NCBI GenBank assembly: GCA_963712955.1
Contig: CAVQKF010000004.1
Span: 124,001 to 188,000, forward strand
Source of the DNA: DATFVJ01 sp963712955
GTDB lineage: Bacteria; Actinomycetota; Actinomycetes; Streptosporangiales; Streptosporangiaceae
Length of the DNA: 64,000 bases
Reading direction: 5' to 3'
Shown here: positions 52,855 to 61,252 of the stretch, piece after piece
Layout of the letters: each line of letters opens with the position of its first letter
How positions within the stretch are numbered: the first letter of the stretch is position 1
Notes under the pieces: model-generated
What the model was told of the DNA's origin: nothing
What the model saw: the letters and a program-made list of their open reading frames with translations, nothing else
Databases searched by the model: none
Translations under genes and position numbers: made by a program

Positions 52855-53673
52855 CTAGTTGAGTCCGAGGTCGCGCTGGCCGGAAAAGTCGGTGTCGGCG
52901 CTGTTCCAGATCGCGTTCATCAGCTGCTGGGGGGTTTCGATTTGCGGCAGGTGGCCGGTGTCCTTCAGGAGCTGGAAGCGGGCGAGCGGGATGGCGGCGG
53001 CGTAGGCGCGGCCGTAGTCGGGGTCGACGATCTGGTCGCTGTCGCCCCACAGCACCAGGGTGGGCAGCTCGAGGTGGGCGAGCCGTCCGGCCAGGGTGGG
53101 GTCGCTCATCGCTGTCCCGGCGTAGGTGGCCAGGGCGGCGCGGTTGCCGGCGGCGATGGCCTGCGCGGCTGGCGGCAGCGTGGCGGGGTCGATGCGGAAC
53201 GGCCCGGGGTTGTGGAAGCTGAGCGTGAAGACCTGGTCCATGGTGAGGGAGAAGAAGTCCGCGATCGGGTGGCCGGGGACCTCGATACCGACCGCGTCGA
53301 CGAGGATGGCGCCGCTGACCCGCGGTGAGGCGAGCAGGGCCATCTCGGCGGCGATCCACCCGCCGATGGAGTTCCCGATGACCGTCACGTCCTCGAGCTC
53401 GAGCTGGCCGAGCAGCGCGACGTACAGCGCGGCCAGGTCCCGGATGCTGGTCAGGGCATCGGGCCGGGCGGTCCCGCCGAAGCCGGGATGGGTGGGCACG
53501 ATGACCCGGACGTCATGGCTCTTCGCGAACAGTTCGCCGAACCCGGTCACGGTGTCGGGGCCGCCGCCGCCGTGCAAGAGCAGGAACGGCTGCCCGTCGC
53601 CGTAATCGCTGACGGCGACGTCGACAGGGCCGGCGTCGGGAAGGGTCACAGTGCAGGTGGTCGTGGTGGTCAT
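52855..53673 (-). CDS. Alpha/beta hydrolase
   Basis: 272 aa from the ATG at 53673, overlapping the expected stop of the cupin gene. The oxyanion loop is LLHGGGGPDT (residues 33-42), the nucleophile is Ser102 in IGNSIGGW, the acid lies in WGDSDQIVDPDYG and the catalytic His in DTGHLPQIE. The fold is that of C-C bond hydrolases and haloperoxidase-like esterases. With an MBL protein and a cupin it forms a small module that may degrade or detoxify an aromatic or lactone compound, but the substrate is unknown. Confidence 0.87.
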   Translation of the reverse strand: MTTTTTCTVTLPDAGPVDVAVSDYGDGQPFLLLHGGGGPDTVTGFGELFAKSHDVRVIVPTHPGFGGTARPDALTSIRDLAALYVALLGQLELEDVTVIGNSIGGWIAAEMALLASPRVSGAILVDAVGIEVPGHPIADFFSLTMDQVFTLSFHNPGPFRIDPATLPPAAQAIAAGNRAALATYAGTAMSDPTLAGRLAHLELPTLVLWGDSDQIVDPDYGRAYAAAIPLARFQLLKDTGHLPQIETPQQLMNAIWNSADTDFSGQRDLGLN

Positions 53674-54140
53674 GGGGTCTCCTCGGCGAAGTCGGTGGCG
53701 GGAACGGTGGCGTAGCGGCTCATCACCGCGACGGCGTTGTCCGGTGTCATGCGGCTGGCCCGCGGCGATCATGTCGCGCAGGTCCCGGAAGTACTGCACG
53801 TACAGGTCGGGGGTGAAGGTGTTCAGCAGGACCGCCGGTTCGCCGGCCGGGTTGGCGAAGGTGTGCGGGGCGCCGGGCGGGATCATGACGAACGTCCCGG
53901 CCGGCGCGTCGTAGGTCGTGTCGGCCACGGTGAACCGGGCGGTGCCGGACACGACGTAGAACCCTCGTCGTGCCGGGCGTGCCGGTGCTGCGGCGGGCCG
54001 TCGGCGTGCGCTGCGAGGGTGATCTCGCCGACGCCGAGCCGGTGGCCGGTCGTGCGGCCGTCTTCGAGGATCCGCATCTGCACCGGGCCCAGCTGGATCG
54101 TCTCACCGCCAGCGGCCGGGATCACTGAGATTTCGGTCAT
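53670..54140 (-). pseudogene. Cupin-domain protein with two frameshifts
   Basis: ATG at 54140: ETIQLGPVQMRILEDGRTTG and LGVGEITLAAHADGPPQHRH, the first cupin motif. A base is missing near 53965 after HARHDEG; the next frame gives FYVVSGTARFTVADTTYDAP and MIPPGAPHTFANPAGEPAVL, the second cupin motif. A second shift near 53760 leads to NAVAVMSRYATVPATDFAEE and a TGA overlapping the hydrolase ATG. Repaired length is about 155 aa. Cupins of this type are small oxygenases or sugar/lactone-binding proteins. Confidence 0.75.
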
Positions 54141-54150
54141 GGCTCCTCCG

Positions 54151-54174
54151 TTCGTGAGAGTTCGCTTTCACGAA
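54151..54174. promoter_or_regulatory. Operator-like inverted repeat between cupin and TetR genes
   Basis: Arms TTCGTGA (54151-54157) and TCACGAA (54168-54174) with a 10-bp spacer, just upstream of the cupin gene in the 110-bp divergent region. A TTGACT sequence on the minus strand near 54204-54209 may be the -35. This is a likely binding site of the divergently encoded TetR protein. Confidence 0.6.
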
Positions 54175-54250
54175 CAATAGACGGTTTGCTAGCATTGTGC
54201 AAGTCAACTCTCATGATAAGATCCAGCATGCAGGATGAGGGAGGTGCGTG

Positions 54251-54898
54251 ATGAGGGCTGTGAACGAGGAGACTGGCCGGGTCAACCAGAAGCTGCGCAC
54301 CCGGATGGCGATCGTCGAGGCCTGCCGCGAGGTCATCCGCTCCGGTGGGCCGGTGACGATGCCTGCCGTCGCGCGCGCGGCCCTGGTGTCGGAGGCGACG
54401 GCCTACCGGTACTTCCCGGACCTGATCTCGCTGCTGAACGTGGCCCTGGTGGGGATGTGGCCGAGCCCCGCCGAGGCGCTCGAGCCGATCGCGGCATCGG
54501 CGGACCCGGTCGAACGGGTCGCGTTCGCCAGTGAGTTTCTTCTGCGCCGCGTGCTCCGCTACCAGGGGGCGGTGCGGGCGATGATCTCCGCCACCATCAC
54601 CCGGCCTGAGCTCGCCGCCGACCGCCCCGGGATACGGTTCGGCCTGATCAACCAGGCACTCGACCCGATCGCTGGCACTCTCCCGCTGCCACCGGAGCGG
54701 CTGGCCCAGCTCAAGCACGATCTCGCCGCGATAATCAGCGCGGAAGCCTTGTTCTCGCTGACCGACCTGTGCCGCCTCACCCCCGATGACGCGGTGGCCA
54801 GCCTGGTCCGGACCGCGACCACGATCACCGCAGCCGCTACGCGCGGTGACGGCACAGGCCCGTCACAGCCGGGCAAGCGCCGCTCGCCGCGCCGGTGA
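54251..54898 (+). CDS. TetR family transcriptional regulator
   Basis: 215 aa from the ATG at 54251 with GAGGGAGGTG upstream. The N-terminal helix-turn-helix is TRMAIVEACREVIRSGGPVT then MPAVARAALVSEATAYRYFP (residues 18-56), the TetR signature. The ligand-binding domain is helical and typical in length. It is divergent from the cupin-hydrolase-MBL genes and very likely represses them through the inverted repeat at 54151. The effector is unknown. Its 3' end abuts IS remnants. Confidence 0.9.
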   Translation: MRAVNEETGRVNQKLRTRMAIVEACREVIRSGGPVTMPAVARAALVSEATAYRYFPDLISLLNVALVGMWPSPAEALEPIAASADPVERVAFASEFLLRRVLRYQGAVRAMISATITRPELAADRPGIRFGLINQALDPIAGTLPLPPERLAQLKHDLAAIISAEALFSLTDLCRLTPDDAVASLVRTATTITAAATRGDGTGPSQPGKRRSPRR

Positions 54899-55189
54899 CT
54901 GCGTTCAAGAACACCGGGCCCGATGAGATCACGCTGTGCTTGGCGCGGTACGGCCAGAATCGTGCACGCCGCGAGGGCGACGAGACGCCGGCTCACCAGC
55001 CAGGATGGCATCAACCTGGCTACCCGCATCCAGCGCCGCCGCGACTTCACCGACACCTCCCTCGGCCACCTGACCGCACACGCCAGAAGTGGCCGTTCTG
55101 TATCGCCAGGTCGCAGCCGACCTGCCATGCAACCGCCATACATACTCGGCGTTCCGCGCGCCCTGCCCGTCCGTGACATCCCGGCGCGG

Positions 55190-55851
55190 TCTGGGTCGCG
55201 GCGTCGACCGTCTGGGAGATCCTCAAGATCAGCGGCATCGACCCCGCGGCGCGGCGGACCTCGTGTCGCAATGGTCGCAGTTCCTGCGCTCCCAGGCCGA
55301 GGCGATCCTGGCCTGCGACTTCTTCACAGTCGACCTGCCCGGCGGCACCGAGGCCTGCGTCCTACCGTGATCGAGCACGCCACCAGGCGCATCCGCATCC
55401 TCGGCGTCACCCCGCACCCGGCCGGGGAATGGACCACGCAGCAGGCCCGCAACCTGGTCATGGACCTCGGCGGGCAGGCGGCCGGGTCAAGTTCATGATC
55501 CGCGACCGGGGCTCGAACTTGACCGCGGCGTCCGGCGTGGTCCTCGCCGACGCCGGGATCAGGACCGTGCTGTGCAACGTGCGGACGCCCCGCATGAACG
55601 CGATCACCGAGCGCCGGATCGGGGGATGCCGCCGCGAGCTCCTGGACCGCACCCTCGTCTGGAACCAGCACCATCTGCGGCGGATCTTGCGCGAGTACGA
55701 GATCCACCACAATCGGCACCGGCCGCACCGCTCGCTGCACGGCGCCGCGCCGCTCAAACCGCTGCCCGAACCGGTCGATCTCGACCAGTACCGCGTCCGG
55801 AAACAGGCTCATGTCGGTGGCCTGATCAGCGAATATCGCCTGGTTGCATGA
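55190..55851 (+). pseudogene. Integrase-core transposase, N-terminally deleted and frameshifted
   Basis: In three frames: VAASTVWEILKISGIDPAAR, WSQFLRSQAEAILACDFFTV (first Asp), VIEHATRRIRILGVTPHPAG, then MIRDRGSNLTAASGVVLADA (second Asp) and RTPRMNAITERRIGGCRREL with the catalytic Glu, ending at 55851 with LISEYRLVA. This is the rve-domain transposase abundant in actinomycetes (IS481/IS3-like group). The N-terminal helix-turn-helix region is missing; 54899-55189 shows only untranslatable debris. At least two frameshifts, so inactive. Confidence 0.8.
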
Positions 55852-56340
55852 CGTGGACGAGGTTTCCGGCACGCACAGGCCGTGATGGCCTGACAGGAGC
55901 GCTGGCCTCGCTAGTGGCGGCTCCGGATGGCCGAGTTCATGTGCTGGCAGGACTTGGGGGGTGCGGCAAGACCACCATCGCCCGGACTGTAGCGCGCCAA
56001 GCCCGGGAGGCTGGGAAGCGGGTCTGTGTGGGTACCCGCGGTGGAACAGGCGTTGGTGATAGGGGGACTGCTGGGATTGGCACGGCTGCTCGGGCGCGCC
56101 GGATGGTGAGGTAACAGAGGCGCTGGCGGGTCGGATCAACCCTTCGGCTGTCCTCTGGCAGCGACTGGACGCTGCTTGCGGGTGGATGCTCGTGCTAGAT
56201 AACGTCGATCACCCCGACGCACTTGTCGCGGGAGACCGGAAGGTGAGTGAGGGGGCCGGGTGGCTGCGATCAACCCATGCGGGACTTGTGCTGGTGACCA
56301 GTCGCACCGGTGAGGTACGGCGGTGGGGACCTCAGGCGAG
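55852..56340 (+). pseudogene. STAND/NB-ARC ATPase fragment
   Basis: GRVHVLAGLGGCGKTTIART holds a Walker A at about 55940-55975, REAGKRV follows, then with two frameshifts WVPAVEQALVIGGLLGLARL and VTEALAGRINPSAVLWQRLD, and a Walker B WMLVLDNVDHPDALVAGD at about 56185-56225, ending VLVTSRTG. This is the nucleotide-binding domain of an NB-ARC-type signalling or regulatory ATPase. Both ends are cut: the left by the transposase remnant, the right by the IS terminal repeat at 56352. Effector and sensor domains are absent. Confidence 0.68.
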
Positions 56341-56351
56341 GGTACACCAAG

Positions 56352-56666
56352 GGCACTGTTGCGTTCATCGATCCTGGAGACTGGTCGGGTGGCTGCATCA
56401 ACCCGATCGAGGCGGATCATGGTCGGCTGGAGGCGCGATTGAGGCCGATGCGCGGGCTGAAGCGGCACCGGTCAGCGCGGATCCTGGCCGCCGGTCATGC
56501 CTTCATCCAGAACCTGCGCCGCGGCCACTACAGATTGCCACTGACGTCCCTGCCCGCCACCGGTGGCTCCGGATCGCCTTTCACAGCCTCGCAGCCACCA
56601 TCTGACCCGCAGAGCATGCGGATCATTCTCCGACGCTGCCCAGGAATGGCACAACGCAACGGTGCA
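56352..56666 (+). mobile_element. Internally deleted IS6-like element (~315 bp)
   Basis: The left end GGCACTGTTGCGTT (56352-56365) and the right end AACGCAACGGTGC (56653-56665) form near-perfect terminal inverted repeats, close to the GGCACTGTTGC ends of IS6-family elements. Between them only the transposase C-terminal part is left: PIEADHGRLEARLRPMRGLK and RILAAGHAFIQNLRRGHY. The catalytic first two Asp residues are deleted, so it could only move in trans. Confidence 0.62.
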
Positions 56667-56764
56667 GGCGTGGCTGGGGGCGGGGTCGCAAGCCCCGATG
56701 TCTGAGTGGGACGGTGTTACGGCAGACTAGACGTTCTTATTCATGTGCAGGGAAGAGGTCGACC

Positions 56765-57802
56765 GTGTCGGCTCCTAGGACAGGTGCTTCGCCAGCCGAG
56801 CGCGAAGAGATAGCCGCCGCGCGGCGGATGCACGAGTTGATCACGCGGAGTCTGCTGGTTCAGGCTATTTTCGTTGCGAGCCGGTTGCAGATCCCTGACC
56901 TGCTGGCGGGCGGCGCTAGGACGGCTGAGGAGCTGGCCGCGGCCACCGGCGTCCAGCCAGCCGCGCTGCACCGGTTGTTGCGGGCTTTGAGCGGGCTTGA
57001 GGTGGTCACGGTTGAGGGTGACCGGTTCGCGTTGACGTCGCTCGGTCGGTCGCTGTGCGCGGGCCCCCATTCCGCCGCCGAGTCGGCGATCTTCTTGGGC
57101 AGTCCTGCGGTGTGGTCGGCGTGGGGAGCTCTTGGCGATGCGGTGTTCGATGGTCAGGGTGCCTTCCGGCATACGCATGGCACGGGAGTCTTCGGCTATT
57201 TGTCCGCGCATCCGGACCAGATGGCGGCTTTCCAGGCGCTGATGAGTGCCCAGTCTCGGCTGCAGATTCCGGCCGTGCTGGCCGGCTATGACTTCACACC
57301 GGCGCGCACCGTTGTCGATGTGGGCGGCGGGCAGGGGACACTCCTGGCGGCGCTGCTGGCCGCGAATCCTGCGGCCCGGGGCGTGCTTTTCGACCGGCCG
57401 GATGTGGTTGCCGGTTCGGGTCCCGTCCTAGCCCCGGTCGCGCCGCGATGCGAGGTGGTGCCCGGTGACTTCTTCGACACGGTCCCCGCTGGAGCCGATA
57501 CTTACGTGCTCAAGCTCGTCCTGCATGACTGGGATGACGCACGCGCCGCGCGCATCCTGGGCAACGTCCGCGGCGCCATCATCCCCGGCGGACGTTTGAT
57601 CATCATCGAGACCATCATGCCGCGGGGCAACGAATACCATCACGCGAAGTTTCTCGACGTGAACATGCTCGTCCTATCCGAAGGGGGCCGGGAACGGACC
57701 GAAGAGGAGTATCGACTCCTACTTGACGAAACGGGATTCACACTTACCCGAGTCGTACCCACAGCAGCGCCGCTGAGTGTTGTCGAGGCCATGTCAAGAT
57801 AG
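56765..57802 (+). CDS. SAM-dependent O-methyltransferase (plant-type/acetylserotonin OMT family)
   Basis: 345 aa from a GTG at 56765 with GGGAAGAGG upstream; the 17 codons before are not conserved. The N-terminal dimerisation winged-helix domain has LLVQAIFVASRLQIPDLLAG, EELAAATGVQPAALHRLLRA and GDRFALTSLGRSL. The SAM domain has TVVDVGGGQGTLLAALLAAN, GVLFDRPDVV, VPGDFFDTVPAGADTYVLK and LHDWDDARAARILGN with the catalytic-type His. These enzymes O-methylate hydroxyls of polyketides and aromatic secondary metabolites. No biosynthetic cluster is adjacent, so it stands alone among IS fragments. Confidence 0.9.
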   Translation: MSAPRTGASPAEREEIAAARRMHELITRSLLVQAIFVASRLQIPDLLAGGARTAEELAAATGVQPAALHRLLRALSGLEVVTVEGDRFALTSLGRSLCAGPHSAAESAIFLGSPAVWSAWGALGDAVFDGQGAFRHTHGTGVFGYLSAHPDQMAAFQALMSAQSRLQIPAVLAGYDFTPARTVVDVGGGQGTLLAALLAANPAARGVLFDRPDVVAGSGPVLAPVAPRCEVVPGDFFDTVPAGADTYVLKLVLHDWDDARAARILGNVRGAIIPGGRLIIIETIMPRGNEYHHAKFLDVNMLVLSEGGRERTEEEYRLLLDETGFTLTRVVPTAAPLSVVEAMSR

Positions 57803-58769
57803 AGATGAGGTATTTTGCCTAGCCAGGCAGCCTGGCAGCTTTGATGATCTGTGCATGGCATTCGTGCTGGCTCAGACCTCCGGTAGTCAGCTCGGGCACC
57901 ACCCCGCGACCTGCATAGTTGTGGCGACAACTGTGTCAGAAAATATGCAATTTATTCTAGATGGCGCTACCAGTCGGTAACTGGAACTTCTTCTTGGTTT
58001 GGCGTCGATGGCCGAAAAATATGCGGCGAGATCGGCATGGAACATGTGAAGTTCTATTCGATCTTGAACGCGAACTCGGAGAAAGTGCCCCTAAGTTGCT
58101 CAGCACGGTTCAACCAACTGCCGGAGATCAGTGGCTGGCTTAGCGGTTTCGAAGACCGACCCCTCGCTTGTAAGGAGCGGATTGTGATGCGGTTGGGTGG
58201 CCTGACCTGCAGATCTTGCCGACCGCACGTGACCGTGGTTGACCGCTCGGTGCCGCTGCTAATGGCACGCCAATGGCACGATGATCTAGCTAGGCGTTGG
58301 CAGGCGACCGACTGCTTAGGAGGTCGTCAGCGGCGCCGCCTGGACCGGACCTGCAAAGGCTCAGGTCACCCGCCCTGTCGGCGTGTCCGCAGGTAACCGT
58401 GAATCCCTATTACTTCCCCTCTCGATCGGGCACGCAGCGGGCACGGTAATCACTTGGGCTGCTCATTGGATGTCGACCTCGTTGCCCTAGCCGTGTTCGG
58501 CTTTCTGCCCCTCCCGCGGCATCGGCCGTGTGCTGCCGGTGAGCCGCCCGATCGCGGTCAGCATGGACGCCAGCCAGCCGGCGACCACCCAGTCCCGGAA
58601 TGCAATGTGCGAGTCGATCTCCCGCAGCGACGGCCACGCGCTCGACGGCGCGAACGATATCGCGAAGATGACGCTTCCCCAGTCAGCAAGGTGGCGAAGA
58701 ACGCGATGCTGACGGGCACCGAATCGATCATGTCCTGGCGAGCCAGCGGTGCCACGATCGCGGTCGGTG
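57803..58769. other. ~970-bp region without a recognisable gene
   Basis: It contains an inverted repeat AGTTGT-GGCG-ACAACT (57917-57932) followed by an AT-rich stretch (57935-57962) resembling a promoter/operator. A 119-codon plus-strand frame at 58037-58396 has no motif I can name and looks non-coding in its second half. Part of 58500-58769 belongs to the inverted transposase remnant's flank. Confidence 0.4.
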
Positions 58770-59130
58770 AGCGCCGTTTTCTTCGGCAGGACCGGCAGCC
58801 CGGCCCGCAGCGCGGGGGCCGGGTCCAGGAGCAGGTCATCGACGTGGCTGACGCGCCGGGTGGCGGTGAGCTTGAGGGCCAGCAGGGACAGCAGGTAGGC
58901 GGCGGCGGGGATCGTCTTGGAGCCGGGGTAGCCGGCCGCGGTGACCATCGCGGGCAGGTCGAGGGCGACCAGGTCGGGGATGGTCAGCAGCAGCCCGGCC
59001 ATGGTGGTGTGGGTGCGCGCGGGCAGGTCGGCGAAGCCGGTGACGGTGACGGCGGCGGCAGGCAGCCGGGTGTCCCGGCCGGAGGTGGCCGGGCTGATGC
59101 TGGCCTCGGGCCCGGGGCCGCGCAGCAGTC
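58770..59130 (-). pseudogene. Transposase N-terminal half, inverted
   Basis: The minus strand encodes HTTMAGLLLTIPDLVALDLP, AMVTAAGYPGSKTIPAAAYL, LSLLALKLTATRRVSHVDDL and GLPVLPKKTALTD, the N-terminal region of a large actinomycete DDE transposase. The matching C-terminal half lies immediately to the right on the opposite strand, so an inversion has split one element. No intact copy is present. Confidence 0.65.
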
Positions 59131-61026
59131 GGCCGGCTCGGCGTGTCCCCCGGCGCTGATCGTCGCCATGCTCGGCAGCCACGGGCCGCTGTACCCGCAA
59201 GACGAGCTGGCCGCCGCCGATACCGTCGCGGGCCAGGCCGGCGGCCAGGCCGCAGACGGCACGGCAGCACACACCGGCCCGCCGGCGGAGGACCAGGCAC
59301 TGGCGGAGGACCCGGACCCGGCGGAGGACCCGGACCCGGCGGAGGACCCGGACCCGGCGGACCAGGCACCGCAAGAGAGGCGCGGGTGCGGGACCGGCGC
59401 GCCGCCAGACCGGCCGTACCACGTCCAGCCGGCCGCCACGGGGGCATACCGGTGGCGGTACGCCGGGGCGATGCTCACTCACGCGTTCACCTCCGCGATC
59501 GGCGCGGCCGGCATCCTGGCGGCCGGCTGCGGCCTGGACGGCGCCGACGCGGCCGCCGACCTGGCGGTGCTCAACGCCACCGCGATGTCGTTTACGCTGG
59601 GGGCGCTGACCTCGAGCAGGCCAGGCACCTGCAGCCCGCCGACGCCGGGCTGGTGACCGGGCTGAGCCAGCTGCCGGGCCTGCGGGCCTGGCGCCAGCGC
59701 CTCGGCGCGATCGGCGACCAGGTTGACCCGCTCCCTTTGCAGCGCCGGAGGGTCACCGCGCTGCTGGACCACCTGCCCCCCCGCCCACCAGGTGTTCTTC
59801 GCCGACGACCACCTGGCCGAATACACGGGGGCAAAACCGGTCGGCTGGGGCCGCAACCCGCGCCGCGGCAAGAACACCAAGGGCCACGGCGACACCTACA
59901 CCTGCGACCTTGCCGGGCGGGCCCTGGTGTTCGCCAGCGGCGAGCCGTCCGGCCTGTCCCTCACCCTGCCGCCCGTGCTCGCCCAGCTGACCGCCGCCCG
60001 GCAGGCCGCCGCCGGCGGCGGCGACCCCGGGCAGGGCCGCCCCGTCGTAGTATTCGACCGGGGCGGCTCCTACCCCAAGACCTTCACCGCCGTGCATGGC
60101 GCCGGATACCACTGGATCAGCTGGCGGCGCGCGCCGCTGGCCGCCACCGCCATGCTGCCGGTCTGCGCGAGGATCCGCCAATACGGCCAGGACCGGCACA
60201 TCGCCTTTACTGACGAGGTCATCCAGCTGGACGGCTACCCGGAGCCGGTCCGCCAGATCAGCCTCTTCGAGCACGGCGCGATCGTCGCCCAGCTGCTCAC
60301 CAGTGACCTGCGGCTTTGCGCCGGGGCGCTGCTGTCCCTGCTGCGCGTGCGGTGGATCATCGAGAACTTCCTCAAATACAACGCCGCCAACTACGGCATC
60401 GACACCCTCGCCGACTACACCGCCGACCTGACCGACGACACGCGCCTCACCGCCAACCCCGCCTACCAGCAGGCCAAGAAAACCGAGCAGGCCGCCACGG
60501 CCGCGCGGGCCAGCGCGCAGGCCCGCCTCGCCGCGACGCTCGCCGACCCCGCCATCCCCGCCCACGCCAAGAACACCACCCTGATCCCCGCCGCGCAGAA
60601 GAAGATCACCGCCTGCGAACGTGATCTCGCCGCCGCCACCACCCGCCGCAAGACCCTCCGCGCGAAAATCCCCCGCAGCCAGCTGCACCCCGGCGCGCAG
60701 CGCGCCATCCTCCGCCCCGGGCGCCGGCTCCTCCAGCTGGTCCTGCGGCTGCTCGCCGCCAACGCCGAACAGCACTCGCCGACCACCTCAACGTCTACCT
60801 GCACGACGACGACGAATACCGCGCCATCACCCGGGAAACCATCCTGCGCGGGCTCGGCGGCACCATCGCCTACACCCCCCAGGCCATCACCGTCACCCTC
60901 GACCAGCCCGGCCAGCCCAGGGGTCACCCGCGCCCTCGCCTGCGCCTGCTCGCCGAAATCAACCACAACCCGCCGGTCATCCCCGGCGACCACCGGCCGA
61001 TCACCTACCGCCTCGCCGGCACCTGA
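59131..61026 (+). pseudogene. Transposase C-terminal part, three frameshifts
   Basis: Pieces in successive frames: LIVAMLGSHGPLYPQDELAA and MLTHAFTSAIGAAGILAAG; then EQARHLQPADAGLVTGLSQL; then AHQVFFADDHLAEYTGAKPV and GRPVVVFDRGGSYPKTFTAV with the second DDE Asp, LLSLLRVRWIIENFLKYNA with the Glu region; and finally LADHLNVYLHDDDEYRAITR and HRPITYRLAGT to the stop at 61026. An 18-bp tandem repeat at 59302-59359 encodes acidic AEDPDP units. Frames break near 59610, 59775 and 60775. Inactive relic. Confidence 0.72.
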
Positions 61027-61252
61027 TCACCATTAACCGATCCGGGAGACCTAACTGCCGGAGATCTGTGCCCGCCGACGCGATCGGGCCGAAATAGTCA
61101 CCGGCATGTGAACGCCGGTCGGGACGCGTGCGTCCTAAGGTGCAGTGGGCGGCAAACGGTGGGACACCGGGAATGCTCACGTTGCCTGTACGGGCACGGT
61201 GTCCTGACGGCTGGCAGTTCGGCCAGCAGCAGCCGCGAGAGGGGACGAGACA

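Noticed and set aside
58037..58396. 119-codon plus-strand gene
   Set aside because: The N-terminal part looks plausible, but the second half is Arg/Cys-rich with no motif and no ribosome-binding site. Kept only as a note in the gap entry.
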